Source of the DNA: Mycobacterium arosiense ATCC BAA-1401 = DSM 45069
GTDB taxonomy: Bacteria; Actinomycetota; Actinomycetes; Mycobacteriales; Mycobacteriaceae
Length of the DNA: 40,459 nt
Reading direction: 5' to 3'
Assembly (NCBI RefSeq): GCF_002086125.1
Contig: NZ_MVHG01000042.1
Location: 1-40,459 of the forward strand
Part shown: piece after piece, positions 8,170 to 15,871 of the stretch
How positions within the stretch are numbered: position 1 is the first letter of the stretch
Layout of the letters: every line of letters begins with the position of its first letter
Notes under the pieces: model-generated
Seen by the model: the letters and a program-made list of their open reading frames with translations, nothing else
The model's database searches: none
Told to the model about the DNA's origin: nothing
Translations under genes and position numbers: made by a program

Positions 8170-9201
8170 GTGGCTAACCCGTCTGGGCAGACATTGCCGA
8201 TGTTCTACGACGACGATGCGGACCTGAGCATCATCCAGGGTCGCAAGGTCGGTGTCATCGGATACGGCAGCCAAGGACATGCACACTCATTGAGCCTGCG
8301 CGACTCCGGCGTGCAGGTGAAGGTGGGCCTCAAGGAGGGGTCGAAGTCGCGGGCCAAGGTCGAAGAGCAGGGCCTGGACGTCGACACCCCCGCCGAGGTC
8401 GCCAAGTGGGCGGACGTCATCATGCTGCTGGCGCCCGATACCGCACAGGCCGACATCTTCAAGAACGACATCGAACCCAACCTCAAGGATGGGGACGCCT
8501 TGTTCTTCGGACACGGCCTCAACATCCACTTCGATCTGATCAAGCCGCCGGCCAACGTCACCATCGCCATGGTGGCACCGAAGGGCCCGGGGCATCTGGT
8601 GCGCCGCCAGTTCGTCGACGGCAAGGGAGTGCCCTGCCTGATCGCGGTCGACCAGGACCCGACCGGCAAGGGCGAGGCGCTGGCGCTGTCCTACGCCAAG
8701 GCCATCGGCGGCACCCGGGCCGGCGTCATCAAGACCACCTTCAAGGACGAGACCGAGACCGACCTGTTCGGTGAGCAGGCCGTGTTGTGCGGTGGCACCG
8801 AGGAATTGGTGAAGACCGGGTTCGACGTGATGGTCGAGGCGGGTTATCCGCCGGAAATGGCGTACTTCGAGGTGCTGCACGAGCTCAAGCTGATCGTCGA
8901 CCTGATGTACGAGGGCGGTATCGCCCGGATGAACTACTCGGTCTCCGACACCGCGGAATTCGGCGGCTACCTGTCCGGTCCGCGCGTCATCGACGCCGGC
9001 ACCAAGGAGCGGATGCGAGAGATCCTGCGCGACATTCAAAGCGGCGAGTTCACCAAGAAGCTGGTCGCCAACGTCGAGGGCGGTAACAAGCAACTCGAGC
9101 AGTTGCGCAAGGAGAACGCCGAGCACCCCATCGAGGTCACGGGTAAGAAGCTGCGCGACCTGATGAGCTGGGTGGACCGGCCGATCACTGAGACGGCCTA
9201 G
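8170..9201 (+). CDS. ilvC: Ketol-acid reductoisomerase (NADP+), class I
   Basis: IlvC converts acetolactate or acetohydroxybutyrate to the dihydroxy acid with NADPH and Mg2+. The 343-residue protein carries the Rossmann motif GYGSQG at residues 31-36. The metal ligands are visible as D198 and E202 (DLFGEQ) and E234 and E238 (FEVLHE). The length is that of class I enzymes. The GTG at 8170 is preceded by AAGGAGAT at 8156-8163, a strong ribosome-binding site; the frame extends upstream into ilvN but without support. A long inverted repeat after the gene probably ends the operon. Confidence 0.97.
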   Translation: MANPSGQTLPMFYDDDADLSIIQGRKVGVIGYGSQGHAHSLSLRDSGVQVKVGLKEGSKSRAKVEEQGLDVDTPAEVAKWADVIMLLAPDTAQADIFKNDIEPNLKDGDALFFGHGLNIHFDLIKPPANVTIAMVAPKGPGHLVRRQFVDGKGVPCLIAVDQDPTGKGEALALSYAKAIGGTRAGVIKTTFKDETETDLFGEQAVLCGGTEELVKTGFDVMVEAGYPPEMAYFEVLHELKLIVDLMYEGGIARMNYSVSDTAEFGGYLSGPRVIDAGTKERMREILRDIQSGEFTKKLVANVEGGNKQLEQLRKENAEHPIEVTGKKLRDLMSWVDRPITETA

Positions 9202-9209
9202 TCTTCCGC

Positions 9210-9268
9210 CGAGCAGACGCAAAAGTCCCCAATTTGTCCGCGTGTCGGGTACTTTTTGCGTCTGCTCG
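9210..9268. terminator. Long hairpin between ilvC and the convergent FAD oxidoreductase
   Basis: CGAGCAGACGCAAAAGT (9210-9226) pairs with ACTTTTTGCGTCTGCTCG (9251-9268) over 17 base pairs with one bulged base, around a 24-base loop. A-rich and T-rich ends of the arms would give a T run in either direction. It is well placed to end ilvBNC and the opposite gene. Confidence 0.7.
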
Positions 9269-9323
9269 CGCTAAGAGGTGAGCCGAAGATGACCCGCCGA
9301 GTAGTAGATGATCGCGAGTTTCG

Positions 9324-10775
9324 TCACCGCGTCATCGTAGGCCGCAAATTTGGCATCGTGTCGATTCCAAATTCCCGCCGCAACAATGTGCGCGCCGCGT
9401 AGTAGCCGGCCATGCCGTGCACACCGCCGCCGGGCGGGGTGGCCGCAGAACACAGATACACCTTGGGAATCGGTGTGCGCCAAGGGTTTAACCGCGGTGT
9501 AGGCCCGGCGATCGCCCGCCAGGCGGAATTGCCGCCCATCCCGATGTCACCGCCCACGTAGTTCGCGTTGTGCTCGCACAACCGTGCGGCCGGCACCGCG
9601 CGCGCGGCCACCACCACATCGCGGAAGCCGGGTGCGAAGCGCTCGACCGCCGCGGTCACCGCTTCGGTCGCGTCGACGGTGGACCCCGACGGCACGTGGG
9701 CATAGGTCCACAACGGCCGTCGGCCGGCAACGTCGATGCGGCCGGGGTCGGCGACGTGCGGCGACGCCGCCAGCACCATGGGCCACTGCGCGTGGCGGCC
9801 GGCGGCGATGTCGGCCTCGGCGCGCGCCATCTGGGCTCGGCTGCCGCCGAGGTGCAGCGTCGGGGCCTGCCGCAGCCGCGAGTCCGACCACGGGATCTCG
9901 TCGCTCAGCACGAAGTCCACCTTCGCGACGCCGGGCCCAAACGTGTAGCGCCGCAAGGCTTTGGCGTAGCGGGCAGGCAGGGCGTCGCCGTAAATCCGCA
10001 GCAGCGCGGTCGGCGCGGTGTCGAAAGCGACCACAGAGCCGGGCGGCACCGGTGGAGAAGTGACTTCGGTGCTCACCGTGAGCTCGCCGCCGTGTGCGCG
10101 CAGGTCGGCGATCAGGGCGTCGGTGATCGCCTGGCTGCCGCCCACCGGAATCGGCCAGCCGACCGAATGCGCGAGGGTGGCCAGCATCATCCCGGCACCG
10201 GCCGCGGTCAGCGACGGCATCCGCGAAATGATATGGGCGGCAACGCCGGTGAACAGCGCGCGGGCGTCCTCGCCGGCCAACGATCCCCACGCCGGGGTCC
10301 CCTGGGCCAGCATCCGCAGGCCGAGCCGCAGCGCCGAGGGCAGCGAGTTCGGCATCGACCGTTTGTCGCCCAGCAGCAGGGCCACCACGTCGCCCGAACG
10401 CTCGACCAGCGGACCCAGCAGGCGCCTGAAGGACGCGCCGTGCTCGAGTTCGGCACAGGTGCGGTCCAGGTCGCGGTAGGCGATGGCCGCCGGACGCCCG
10501 GGCAGCGGGTTGGCGTAGGAGATCTCCGGCACCGCCAGCCGCACGCCGCGCCCGGGCAGGTCGAATTCGGCGAAGAACGGCGACGCCAGCGCCAGCGGGT
10601 GCACCGCCGAGCAGATGTCGTGCAGGACTCCGGCGAAATCTGGGTCGGCCGCGGTGCGTGAACCGCCGCCAAACGTCGGTTGAGCTTCGACGACCTGCAC
10701 TTTCAGGCCGGCCCGGGCGCAGATTACGGCAGCCGTCAACCCGTTGGGTCCGCTGCCGACGATGGTGACGTCCAC
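9324..10775 (-). CDS. FAD-dependent oxidoreductase of the phytoene dehydrogenase family
   Basis: The 483-residue protein begins DVTIVGSGPNG, an FAD-binding GxGxxG motif at residues 7-12, followed by VVEAQPTFGGGSRT, the second conserved block of the NAD(P)/FAD amine oxidase and phytoene desaturase superfamily. The C-terminus has CSAATPPGGGVHGMAGYYAA, the usual FAD-contacting end. It matches M. tuberculosis Rv2997 in size and type. The substrate is unknown, and carotenoid synthesis genes are not nearby. Translation starts at a GTG (10775), 29 bases from the divergent serA start, so the two promoters must overlap or face each other. The M. tuberculosis genes remembered between ilvC and this gene, including lppY, are absent. 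Confidence 0.88.
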   Translation of the reverse strand: MDVTIVGSGPNGLTAAVICARAGLKVQVVEAQPTFGGGSRTAADPDFAGVLHDICSAVHPLALASPFFAEFDLPGRGVRLAVPEISYANPLPGRPAAIAYRDLDRTCAELEHGASFRRLLGPLVERSGDVVALLLGDKRSMPNSLPSALRLGLRMLAQGTPAWGSLAGEDARALFTGVAAHIISRMPSLTAAGAGMMLATLAHSVGWPIPVGGSQAITDALIADLRAHGGELTVSTEVTSPPVPPGSVVAFDTAPTALLRIYGDALPARYAKALRRYTFGPGVAKVDFVLSDEIPWSDSRLRQAPTLHLGGSRAQMARAEADIAAGRHAQWPMVLAASPHVADPGRIDVAGRRPLWTYAHVPSGSTVDATEAVTAAVERFAPGFRDVVVAARAVPAARLCEHNANYVGGDIGMGGNSAWRAIAGPTPRLNPWRTPIPKVYLCSAATPPGGGVHGMAGYYAARTLLRREFGIDTMPNLRPTMTR

Positions 10776-10792
10776 GCGTCAATTACAGCCGA

Positions 10793-10798
10793 TAGGCT
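10793..10798 (+). promoter_or_regulatory. Probable -10 element for a leaderless serA transcript
   Basis: TAGGCT is followed by six bases and the GTG at 10805. It lies within the 29-base gap shared with the divergent FAD oxidoreductase gene. Confidence 0.5.
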
Positions 10799-10804
10799 GG
10801 CCGG

Positions 10805-12391
10805 GTGAATCTGCCTGTTGTACTCATTGCCGACAAGCTCGCCGAATCAACCGTCGCCGCCCTCGGTGACCGGGTCGAGGTGCGTTGGGTAGACGGCCCC
10901 GACCGGGAGAAGCTGCTGGCGGCCGTGCCGGAGGCCGATGCGCTGCTGGTGCGGTCGGCCACCACGGTCGACGCCGAGGTGCTGGCCACAGCGCCCAAGT
11001 TGAAGATCGTCGCCCGGGCCGGGGTGGGCCTGGACAACGTCGATGTCGACGCCGCCACCGAGCGCGGTGTGCTGGTGGTCAATGCGCCGACGTCGAACAT
11101 CCACAGCGCCGCCGAGCACGCGCTGGCGCTGTTGCTGTCCGCGGCCCGTCAGATCCCCGCGGCCGATGCCTCGCTGCGCGAGCACACCTGGAAGCGGTCG
11201 TCGTTCTCGGGCACCGAGATCTTCGGCAAGACGGTCGGCGTGGTGGGGCTGGGCCGGATCGGGCAGTTGGTCGCCCAGCGGCTCATCGCGTTCGGGACCC
11301 ATCTGATCGCCTACGACCCCTACGTGTCGCCGGCGCGCGCCGCGCAGCTGGGCATCGAACTGCTGACGCTGGACGAGCTGCTGGGCCGCGCCGATTTCAT
11401 CTCGGTGCACCTGCCGAAGACGCCCGAGACCGCGGGCCTGATCGACAAGGACGCGTTGGCCAAGACCAAGCCGGGGGTGATCATCGTCAACGCGGCCCGC
11501 GGTGGTCTGGTCGACGAAGCGGCGCTGGCCGACGCGGTGCGCAGCGGCCACGTGCGCGCGGCCGGTCTCGACGTCTTCTCCAAGGAACCCTGCACCGACA
11601 GCCCGCTGTTCGAACTGCCGCAGGTGGTGGTCACGCCGCATCTGGGGGCGTCGACCGAAGAGGCGCAAGACCGGGCCGGCACCGACGTCGCGGCGAGCGT
11701 GAAGCTTGCTCTGGCCGGGGAATTCGTCCCCGACGCGGTCAACGTTGGCGGCGGGGTGGTCAGTGAGGAGGTGGCGCCCTGGCTGGACCTGGTGCGCAAG
11801 CTCGGGGTGCTGGCCGCCACGCTGTCCGACGGCCCGCCGGTTTCGCTGTCGGTCCAGGTGCGCGGCGAGCTTGCCTCCGAAGATGTTGAGGTTCTTAAAC
11901 TTTCGGCCCTGCGCGGGTTGTTCTCGGCCGTCGTCGAGGGACCGGTGACGTTCGTCAACGCACCGGCGCTGGCCGAAGAGCGCGGCATCACCGCCGAAAT
12001 CGGCACTGCTTCGGAGAGCCCGAACCACCGCAGCGTGGTCGACGTGCGCGCTGTTGCGCCCGACGGCACCGCCGTCAACGTCGCGGGCACCCTGTCCGGG
12101 CCGCAGCTGGTGGAGAAGATCGTGCAGATCAACGGCCGCAACTTCGATCTGCGTGCCCGCGGTATCAACCTGGTGATCAACTATGTCGACAAGCCCGGCG
12201 CGCTGGGCAAGATCGGCACGCTGCTCGGTTCGGCCGGGGTGAACATCCAGGCCGCGCAACTTTCCGAGGACGCCGAGGGCCCGAGTGCGACGATCCTGCT
12301 GCGCCTGGACCGCGACGTGCCGGGCGAGCTGCGGGCCGAAATCGGCGCGGCCGTGGGCGCGAACAAGCTTGAGGTGGTTGATCTTTCGTGA
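10805..12391 (+). CDS. serA: D-3-phosphoglycerate dehydrogenase
   Basis: SerA oxidises 3-phosphoglycerate with NAD+, the first step of serine synthesis. The 528 residues equal the M. tuberculosis enzyme. The order is substrate domain, NAD Rossmann domain with GLGRIG at residues 148-153, catalytic segment NAARGGLVDE, PHLGAST with the active-site His, an intervening regulatory domain (ASB), and a C-terminal ACT domain from about residue 456 (INYVDKPGALGKIGTLL) used for serine control. The GTG at 10805 gives the family length and has a -10 six bases upstream. The stop codon abuts a MIRU that leads straight into leuB, so the two genes are probably one transcript. Confidence 0.96.
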   Translation: MNLPVVLIADKLAESTVAALGDRVEVRWVDGPDREKLLAAVPEADALLVRSATTVDAEVLATAPKLKIVARAGVGLDNVDVDAATERGVLVVNAPTSNIHSAAEHALALLLSAARQIPAADASLREHTWKRSSFSGTEIFGKTVGVVGLGRIGQLVAQRLIAFGTHLIAYDPYVSPARAAQLGIELLTLDELLGRADFISVHLPKTPETAGLIDKDALAKTKPGVIIVNAARGGLVDEAALADAVRSGHVRAAGLDVFSKEPCTDSPLFELPQVVVTPHLGASTEEAQDRAGTDVAASVKLALAGEFVPDAVNVGGGVVSEEVAPWLDLVRKLGVLAATLSDGPPVSLSVQVRGELASEDVEVLKLSALRGLFSAVVEGPVTFVNAPALAEERGITAEIGTASESPNHRSVVDVRAVAPDGTAVNVAGTLSGPQLVEKIVQINGRNFDLRARGINLVINYVDKPGALGKIGTLLGSAGVNIQAAQLSEDAEGPSATILLRLDRDVPGELRAEIGAAVGANKLEVVDLS

Positions 12392-12440
12392 AGCGCGCCG
12401 GCGACGATGCAGAGCGCAGCGATGAGGAGGAGTGGCGCCG
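12392..12440 (+). repeat. MIRU, short form, between serA and leuB
   Basis: The gap between serA and leuB is almost wholly a mycobacterial interspersed repetitive unit. The segment 12396-12427 is identical over 32 bases to 39456-39487 near the right end of the window. The middle part seen in that copy is missing here, as in short MIRU types. The MIRU contributes GAGGAGGAG just before leuB, which serves as its Shine-Dalgarno sequence. Confidence 0.88.
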
Positions 12441-13451
12441 ATGAAGCTCGCCATCATCGAAGGTGACGGCATCGGCCCAGAGGTAACCGCCGAGGCCGTC
12501 AAGGTCCTCGACGCGGTGCTGCCCGGAGTGGACAAGACCAACTACGACCTGGGTGCGCGGCGATACCACGCCACCGGCGAGCTATTGCCGGACTCCGTCG
12601 TCGATGAGCTGCGCGCGCACGACGCCATCCTGCTCGGAGCCATCGGCGACCCCTCGGTACCCAGCGGCGTGCTGGAGCGAGGGTTGTTGCTGCGCCTGCG
12701 CTTCGAGCTGGACCATCACATTAACCTGCGTCCGGGCCGGCTGTACCCGGGCGTGAACAGCCCGCTGGCCGGCAACCCCGACATCGACTTCGTGGTGGTG
12801 CGCGAGGGAACCGAAGGTCCCTACACCGGCACCGGCGGCGCCATCCGCGTCGGAACGCCCAACGAAGTCGCCACCGAGGTAAGCCAGAACACGGCATTCG
12901 GTGTGCGCCGGGTGGTTGTCGACGCGTTCGAACGCGCGCAGCGCCGCCGAAAGCACTTGACACTGGTGCACAAAACCAACGTGCTGACCTTCGCCGGCAA
13001 GCTCTGGTCGCGCGTCGTGGCCGAGGTCGGCCGGGACTATCCCGACGTCGAGGTGGCCTACCAACACATCGACGCCGCGACCATCTTCATGGTCACCGAC
13101 CCCGGTCGCTTCGACGTGATCGTCACCGACAACCTGTTCGGCGACATCATCACCGACCTGTCGGCGGCGGTGTGCGGCGGAATTGGCTTGGCCGCCAGCG
13201 GAAATATCGATGGCACCCGAACCAACCCGTCGATGTTCGAGCCCGTCCACGGCAGCGCGCCGGACATCGCCGGCCAGGGCATCGCCGATCCGACCGCTGC
13301 CATCATGTCGGTGGCGCTGCTGCTCGCCCATGTCGGCGAAGACGCTGCCGCCGCGCAAGTGGACCGGGCCGTGGCGTCCCATCTGGCCAGTCGCCCGAGC
13401 GGAAGGATATCCACCGCCGAAGTCGGCGAAAGGATTGCGTCCGGGCTCTAG
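12441..13451 (+). CDS. leuB: 3-isopropylmalate dehydrogenase
   Basis: LeuB oxidises and decarboxylates 3-isopropylmalate with NAD+, the third leucine-specific step. The 336-residue protein begins MKLAIIEGDGIGPEV and contains RLRFELDHHINLRPG (substrate arginines), REGTEGPYTG and DNLFGDIITDLSA (Mg2+ aspartates), in the expected order. The ATG at 12441 is chosen over an in-frame GTG at 12432, because the AGGAGGAG at 12424-12431 is correctly spaced only for the ATG and the family starts there. Its ribosome-binding site is thus part of the MIRU. The last 149 bases are overlapped by the antisense 3' end of the MFS gene. Confidence 0.96.
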   Translation: MKLAIIEGDGIGPEVTAEAVKVLDAVLPGVDKTNYDLGARRYHATGELLPDSVVDELRAHDAILLGAIGDPSVPSGVLERGLLLRLRFELDHHINLRPGRLYPGVNSPLAGNPDIDFVVVREGTEGPYTGTGGAIRVGTPNEVATEVSQNTAFGVRRVVVDAFERAQRRRKHLTLVHKTNVLTFAGKLWSRVVAEVGRDYPDVEVAYQHIDAATIFMVTDPGRFDVIVTDNLFGDIITDLSAAVCGGIGLAASGNIDGTRTNPSMFEPVHGSAPDIAGQGIADPTAAIMSVALLLAHVGEDAAAAQVDRAVASHLASRPSGRISTAEVGERIASGL

Positions 13452-14670
13452 TCTCCAAGCCGGGCGGCAGCAATCGCGTCGGCACCAACGGCATTGCCGC
13501 CAGCGGGAACAACGCGCACAGCATCCATGCCGGCGGATATTTCGCGGCCGAGATCAACGCGCCGAACAACGGGGGACCGGCGGCCGCCATCATCCGCTGG
13601 GTGGTGTTCTGGATGCCCAGGGCCCGACCGCTCCAATACGGCCCGGCGAATTCGGTGATGGCGGTGGCTTCCAGCCCGTTGTCGAGGACCGCGATCACCG
13701 AGATGGCGACCATCAGCACCGACTGCCACCGGGTGTCCATGTAATCGGCCCACGCCAGCAGCAGCAGAGTCAGCACGGCGGCGGACGCGATGTAGCGCAC
13801 GGGCCGCATGCGCGAACCCAGCCGATCCGACCACCGGCCCACGGCCACCCGGCCGAGCGCGCCGAGCAGCTGCGAAAGAGTGACCAACCCGCCGGCGGCC
13901 GCGACCGACCAGTGCAAATTCCTGATCAGCCACACCAGCATGAACGTCACGGTGACCGTTTGCGGCATCATCATCAGGCCCGCCACCGCGTGAATTCGCC
14001 ACAGCGTCAACGACCCTCGGTAGGGATTGGCCAGTTCCTGATCGCTGGCGCTGGCACGGGGTTTGCGCGGCGGGTCGACGATTCCGACCATGCTCACGAT
14101 CGCCCCGAGCACGCACGCCAGCGCGGTAAACCGAAGGCCGGCCTGCGGCCCGTGTTGCGCAAGCTCGGGAATTACCAGCGCGCCCACGGCGATTCCCAGC
14201 GGCTGGGCGGTCTGGCGGATGCCCATTGCCAGCCCGCGCTGATGTGGCGGGAACCACGCGGACACCAGCCGCCCGCCGGCCGTGTTGCAACTGGCCGCGG
14301 CCATGCCACCGAGAAACAGATAGACGGCGATCAGCACCATCGAATGCGCCGACGCGGCGGCATAGGCCGCTATTGCGGTAAGCGCCGACCCGGTGGCCAT
14401 CACGGCCCGCTCGCCGACCCGATCCAGCACGTAGCCCCAGAGCACCAGCGTGACCACCATGCCCCAGCTGGGCATCGAGGCCAGCAGGCCGGCTTCGTCG
14501 AGCCGGATCCCGCGCGCGCTTTGCAACGACGGGATGAGGAACGCGATGCCGTTGATGAAGAGGAACGAACTCGCCGTCGCCAGCAGCGAAACGATCATGA
14601 TCGACCAGCGCGCGACCACGCCGATTTCGGGCGTCGCGGCGGGCTCGGTCTGCATTCCCCATGCTTGCAC
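13303..14670 (-). CDS. Major facilitator superfamily transporter
   Basis: The 455-residue protein has about twelve hydrophobic segments, beginning WSIMIVSLLATASSFLFINGIAFLIP. The MFS loop signature appears as GYVLDRVGERAVM (about residues 78-90) and, in the second half, GRVAVGRWSDRLGSRMRP. Substrate unknown. It corresponds in place and length to M. tuberculosis Rv2994. The last 50 or so residues are Arg/Pro-rich, lack hydrophobicity and are encoded antisense to leuB, so they look like read-on sequence rather than transporter. The start used is a GTG at 14670; an ATG at 14655 is possible. The gene diverges from the FAH-family gene across a six-copy repeat array. Confidence 0.85.
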   Translation of the reverse strand: MQAWGMQTEPAATPEIGVVARWSIMIVSLLATASSFLFINGIAFLIPSLQSARGIRLDEAGLLASMPSWGMVVTLVLWGYVLDRVGERAVMATGSALTAIAAYAAASAHSMVLIAVYLFLGGMAAASCNTAGGRLVSAWFPPHQRGLAMGIRQTAQPLGIAVGALVIPELAQHGPQAGLRFTALACVLGAIVSMVGIVDPPRKPRASASDQELANPYRGSLTLWRIHAVAGLMMMPQTVTVTFMLVWLIRNLHWSVAAAGGLVTLSQLLGALGRVAVGRWSDRLGSRMRPVRYIASAAVLTLLLLAWADYMDTRWQSVLMVAISVIAVLDNGLEATAITEFAGPYWSGRALGIQNTTQRMMAAAGPPLFGALISAAKYPPAWMLCALFPLAAMPLVPTRLLPPGLETRARTQSFRRLRRWISFRSGDWPDGTPRPGPLARRQRLRRHGRAAAPPT

Positions 14671-14719
14671 ACCGGCGCGAAATTTAGGGGTAGGACTCCT
14701 GCCGTTGCCCGGTGACGGG

Positions 14720-15055
14720 CTCGATGGTGACGGCCCGCCACGCCCGGCCGCGCCGCGCTCGCGACCGTCACGGGGCTCGATGGTGACGGCCCGCCACGCC
14801 CGGCTGCGCCGCGCTCGCGACCGTCACGGGGCTCGATGGTGACGGCCCGCCACGCCCGGCTGCGCCGCGCTCGCGACCGTCACGGGGCTCGATGGTGACG
14901 GCCCGCCACGCCCGGCTGCGCCGCGCTCGCGACCGTCACGGGGCTCGATGGTGACGGCCCGCCACGCCCGGCTGCGCCGCGCTCGCGACCGTCACGGGGC
15001 ACGATGGTGACGGCCCGCCACGCCCGGCTGCGCCGCGCTCGCGACCGTCACTAGG
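14720..15055 (-). repeat. 56 bp tandem repeat, locus B (6 units)
   Basis: Six units of 56 bases start at 14720, 14776, 14832, 14888, 14944 and 15000. They are nearly identical; the first has CCGCG where the others have CTGCG, and the last begins CACGAT instead of CTCGAT. The core on the minus strand is the same as at locus A, but the arms are CCGTCAC and GTGACGG. The array fills most of the 394 bases between the divergent MFS and FAH-family genes; the rest of the gap holds only the promoter ends. Copy number is likely to vary between strains. Confidence 0.95.
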
Positions 15056-15057
15056 CT
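15052..15057 (+). promoter_or_regulatory. Probable -10 element for a leaderless FAH-family transcript
   Basis: TAGGCT overlaps the end of the sixth repeat unit and is followed by seven bases and the ATG at 15065. The arrangement is the same as at gatB. Confidence 0.52.
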
Positions 15058-15064
15058 CAACCGA

Positions 15065-15871
15065 ATGCGCCTTGGTCGAATCGCCAGCCCGGACGGTGTC
15101 GCCTTCGTCAGCATCGAGGGTGAACTCAACGACCCAGCCGAGATGATCGCGCGGGAGATCGCCGAACATCCGTTCGGCCAGCCCAACTTCACCGGCCGAT
15201 CGTGGCCGCTGGCCGACGTGCGGCTGCTCGCTCCGATACTTGCCAGCAAGGTGGTGTGCATCGGAAAGAACTACGCCGATCACATCGCCGAGATGACGGC
15301 GATGACCGGCCCCGCGCCGGCGGATCCGGTGATATTCCTCAAACCCAACACCGCCCTCATCGGGGCCAACGCGCCGATTCGGTTGCCCGCCAGCGCTTCA
15401 CCGGTGCACTTCGAGGGCGAACTGGCGGTGGTGATGGGTCGGCCCTGCAAGGACGTCTCGGCGGCCCAGGCCGCGGAGAACATCCTCGGCTACACCATTG
15501 GCAACGACGTGTCCGCGCGCGATCAACAAAAGTCCGATGGCCAGTGGACGCGGGCCAAGGGGCACGACACCTTCTGCCCGGTTGGGCCGTGGATCGTCAC
15601 CGACCTCAAACCGCTGGACCCGGGCGATTTGGAATTGCGCACCGAGGTCAACGGCGAGGTCAAGCAGCACAGCCGTACCTCGCTGCTGATCCACGACATC
15701 GGATCCATCGTCGAGTGGATCTCAGCCGTGATGACCCTGCTGCCCGGCGACATCATCCTCACCGGGACGCCGGCCGGTGTCGGCCCTATCGAGGACGGCG
15801 ACACCGTCTCGATCACCATCGAGGGCATCGGCACCCTCACCAATCCCGTGGTCCGCAAAGGAAAATCGTGA
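15065..15871 (+). CDS. Fumarylacetoacetate hydrolase family protein
   Basis: The 268-residue protein has a short N-terminal domain and then the FAH fold: KVVCIGKNYADHIAEM (about residues 62-77), PVIFLKPNTALIG (88-100), FEGELAVV with metal ligands E117 and E119, NDVSARD with D148, and RAKGHDTFCPVG (163-174). These features fit hydrolases, isomerases and decarboxylases acting on acyl-pyruvates or on catechol-pathway intermediates; the exact substrate cannot be read from the sequence. It matches M. tuberculosis Rv2993c in type. The stop overlaps the gltX start (GTGA), so both are in one operon although their functions are unrelated. Confidence 0.93.
   Translation: MRLGRIASPDGVAFVSIEGELNDPAEMIAREIAEHPFGQPNFTGRSWPLADVRLLAPILASKVVCIGKNYADHIAEMTAMTGPAPADPVIFLKPNTALIGANAPIRLPASASPVHFEGELAVVMGRPCKDVSAAQAAENILGYTIGNDVSARDQQKSDGQWTRAKGHDTFCPVGPWIVTDLKPLDPGDLELRTEVNGEVKQHSRTSLLIHDIGSIVEWISAVMTLLPGDIILTGTPAGVGPIEDGDTVSITIEGIGTLTNPVVRKGKS

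Noticed and set aside
9570..10661. 363-residue plus-strand frame opposite the FAD oxidoreductase
   Set aside because: It is antisense to a gene with clear FAD motifs, and its own composition shows no domain.
14720..15055. CRISPR array
   Set aside because: The whole 56-base unit repeats without unique spacers, and no cas gene is present.
15202..15867. N-terminal extension of gltX
   Set aside because: The upstream part of the frame is the FAH-family gene read in another frame; GTG 15868 gives a normal synthetase with a ribosome-binding site.
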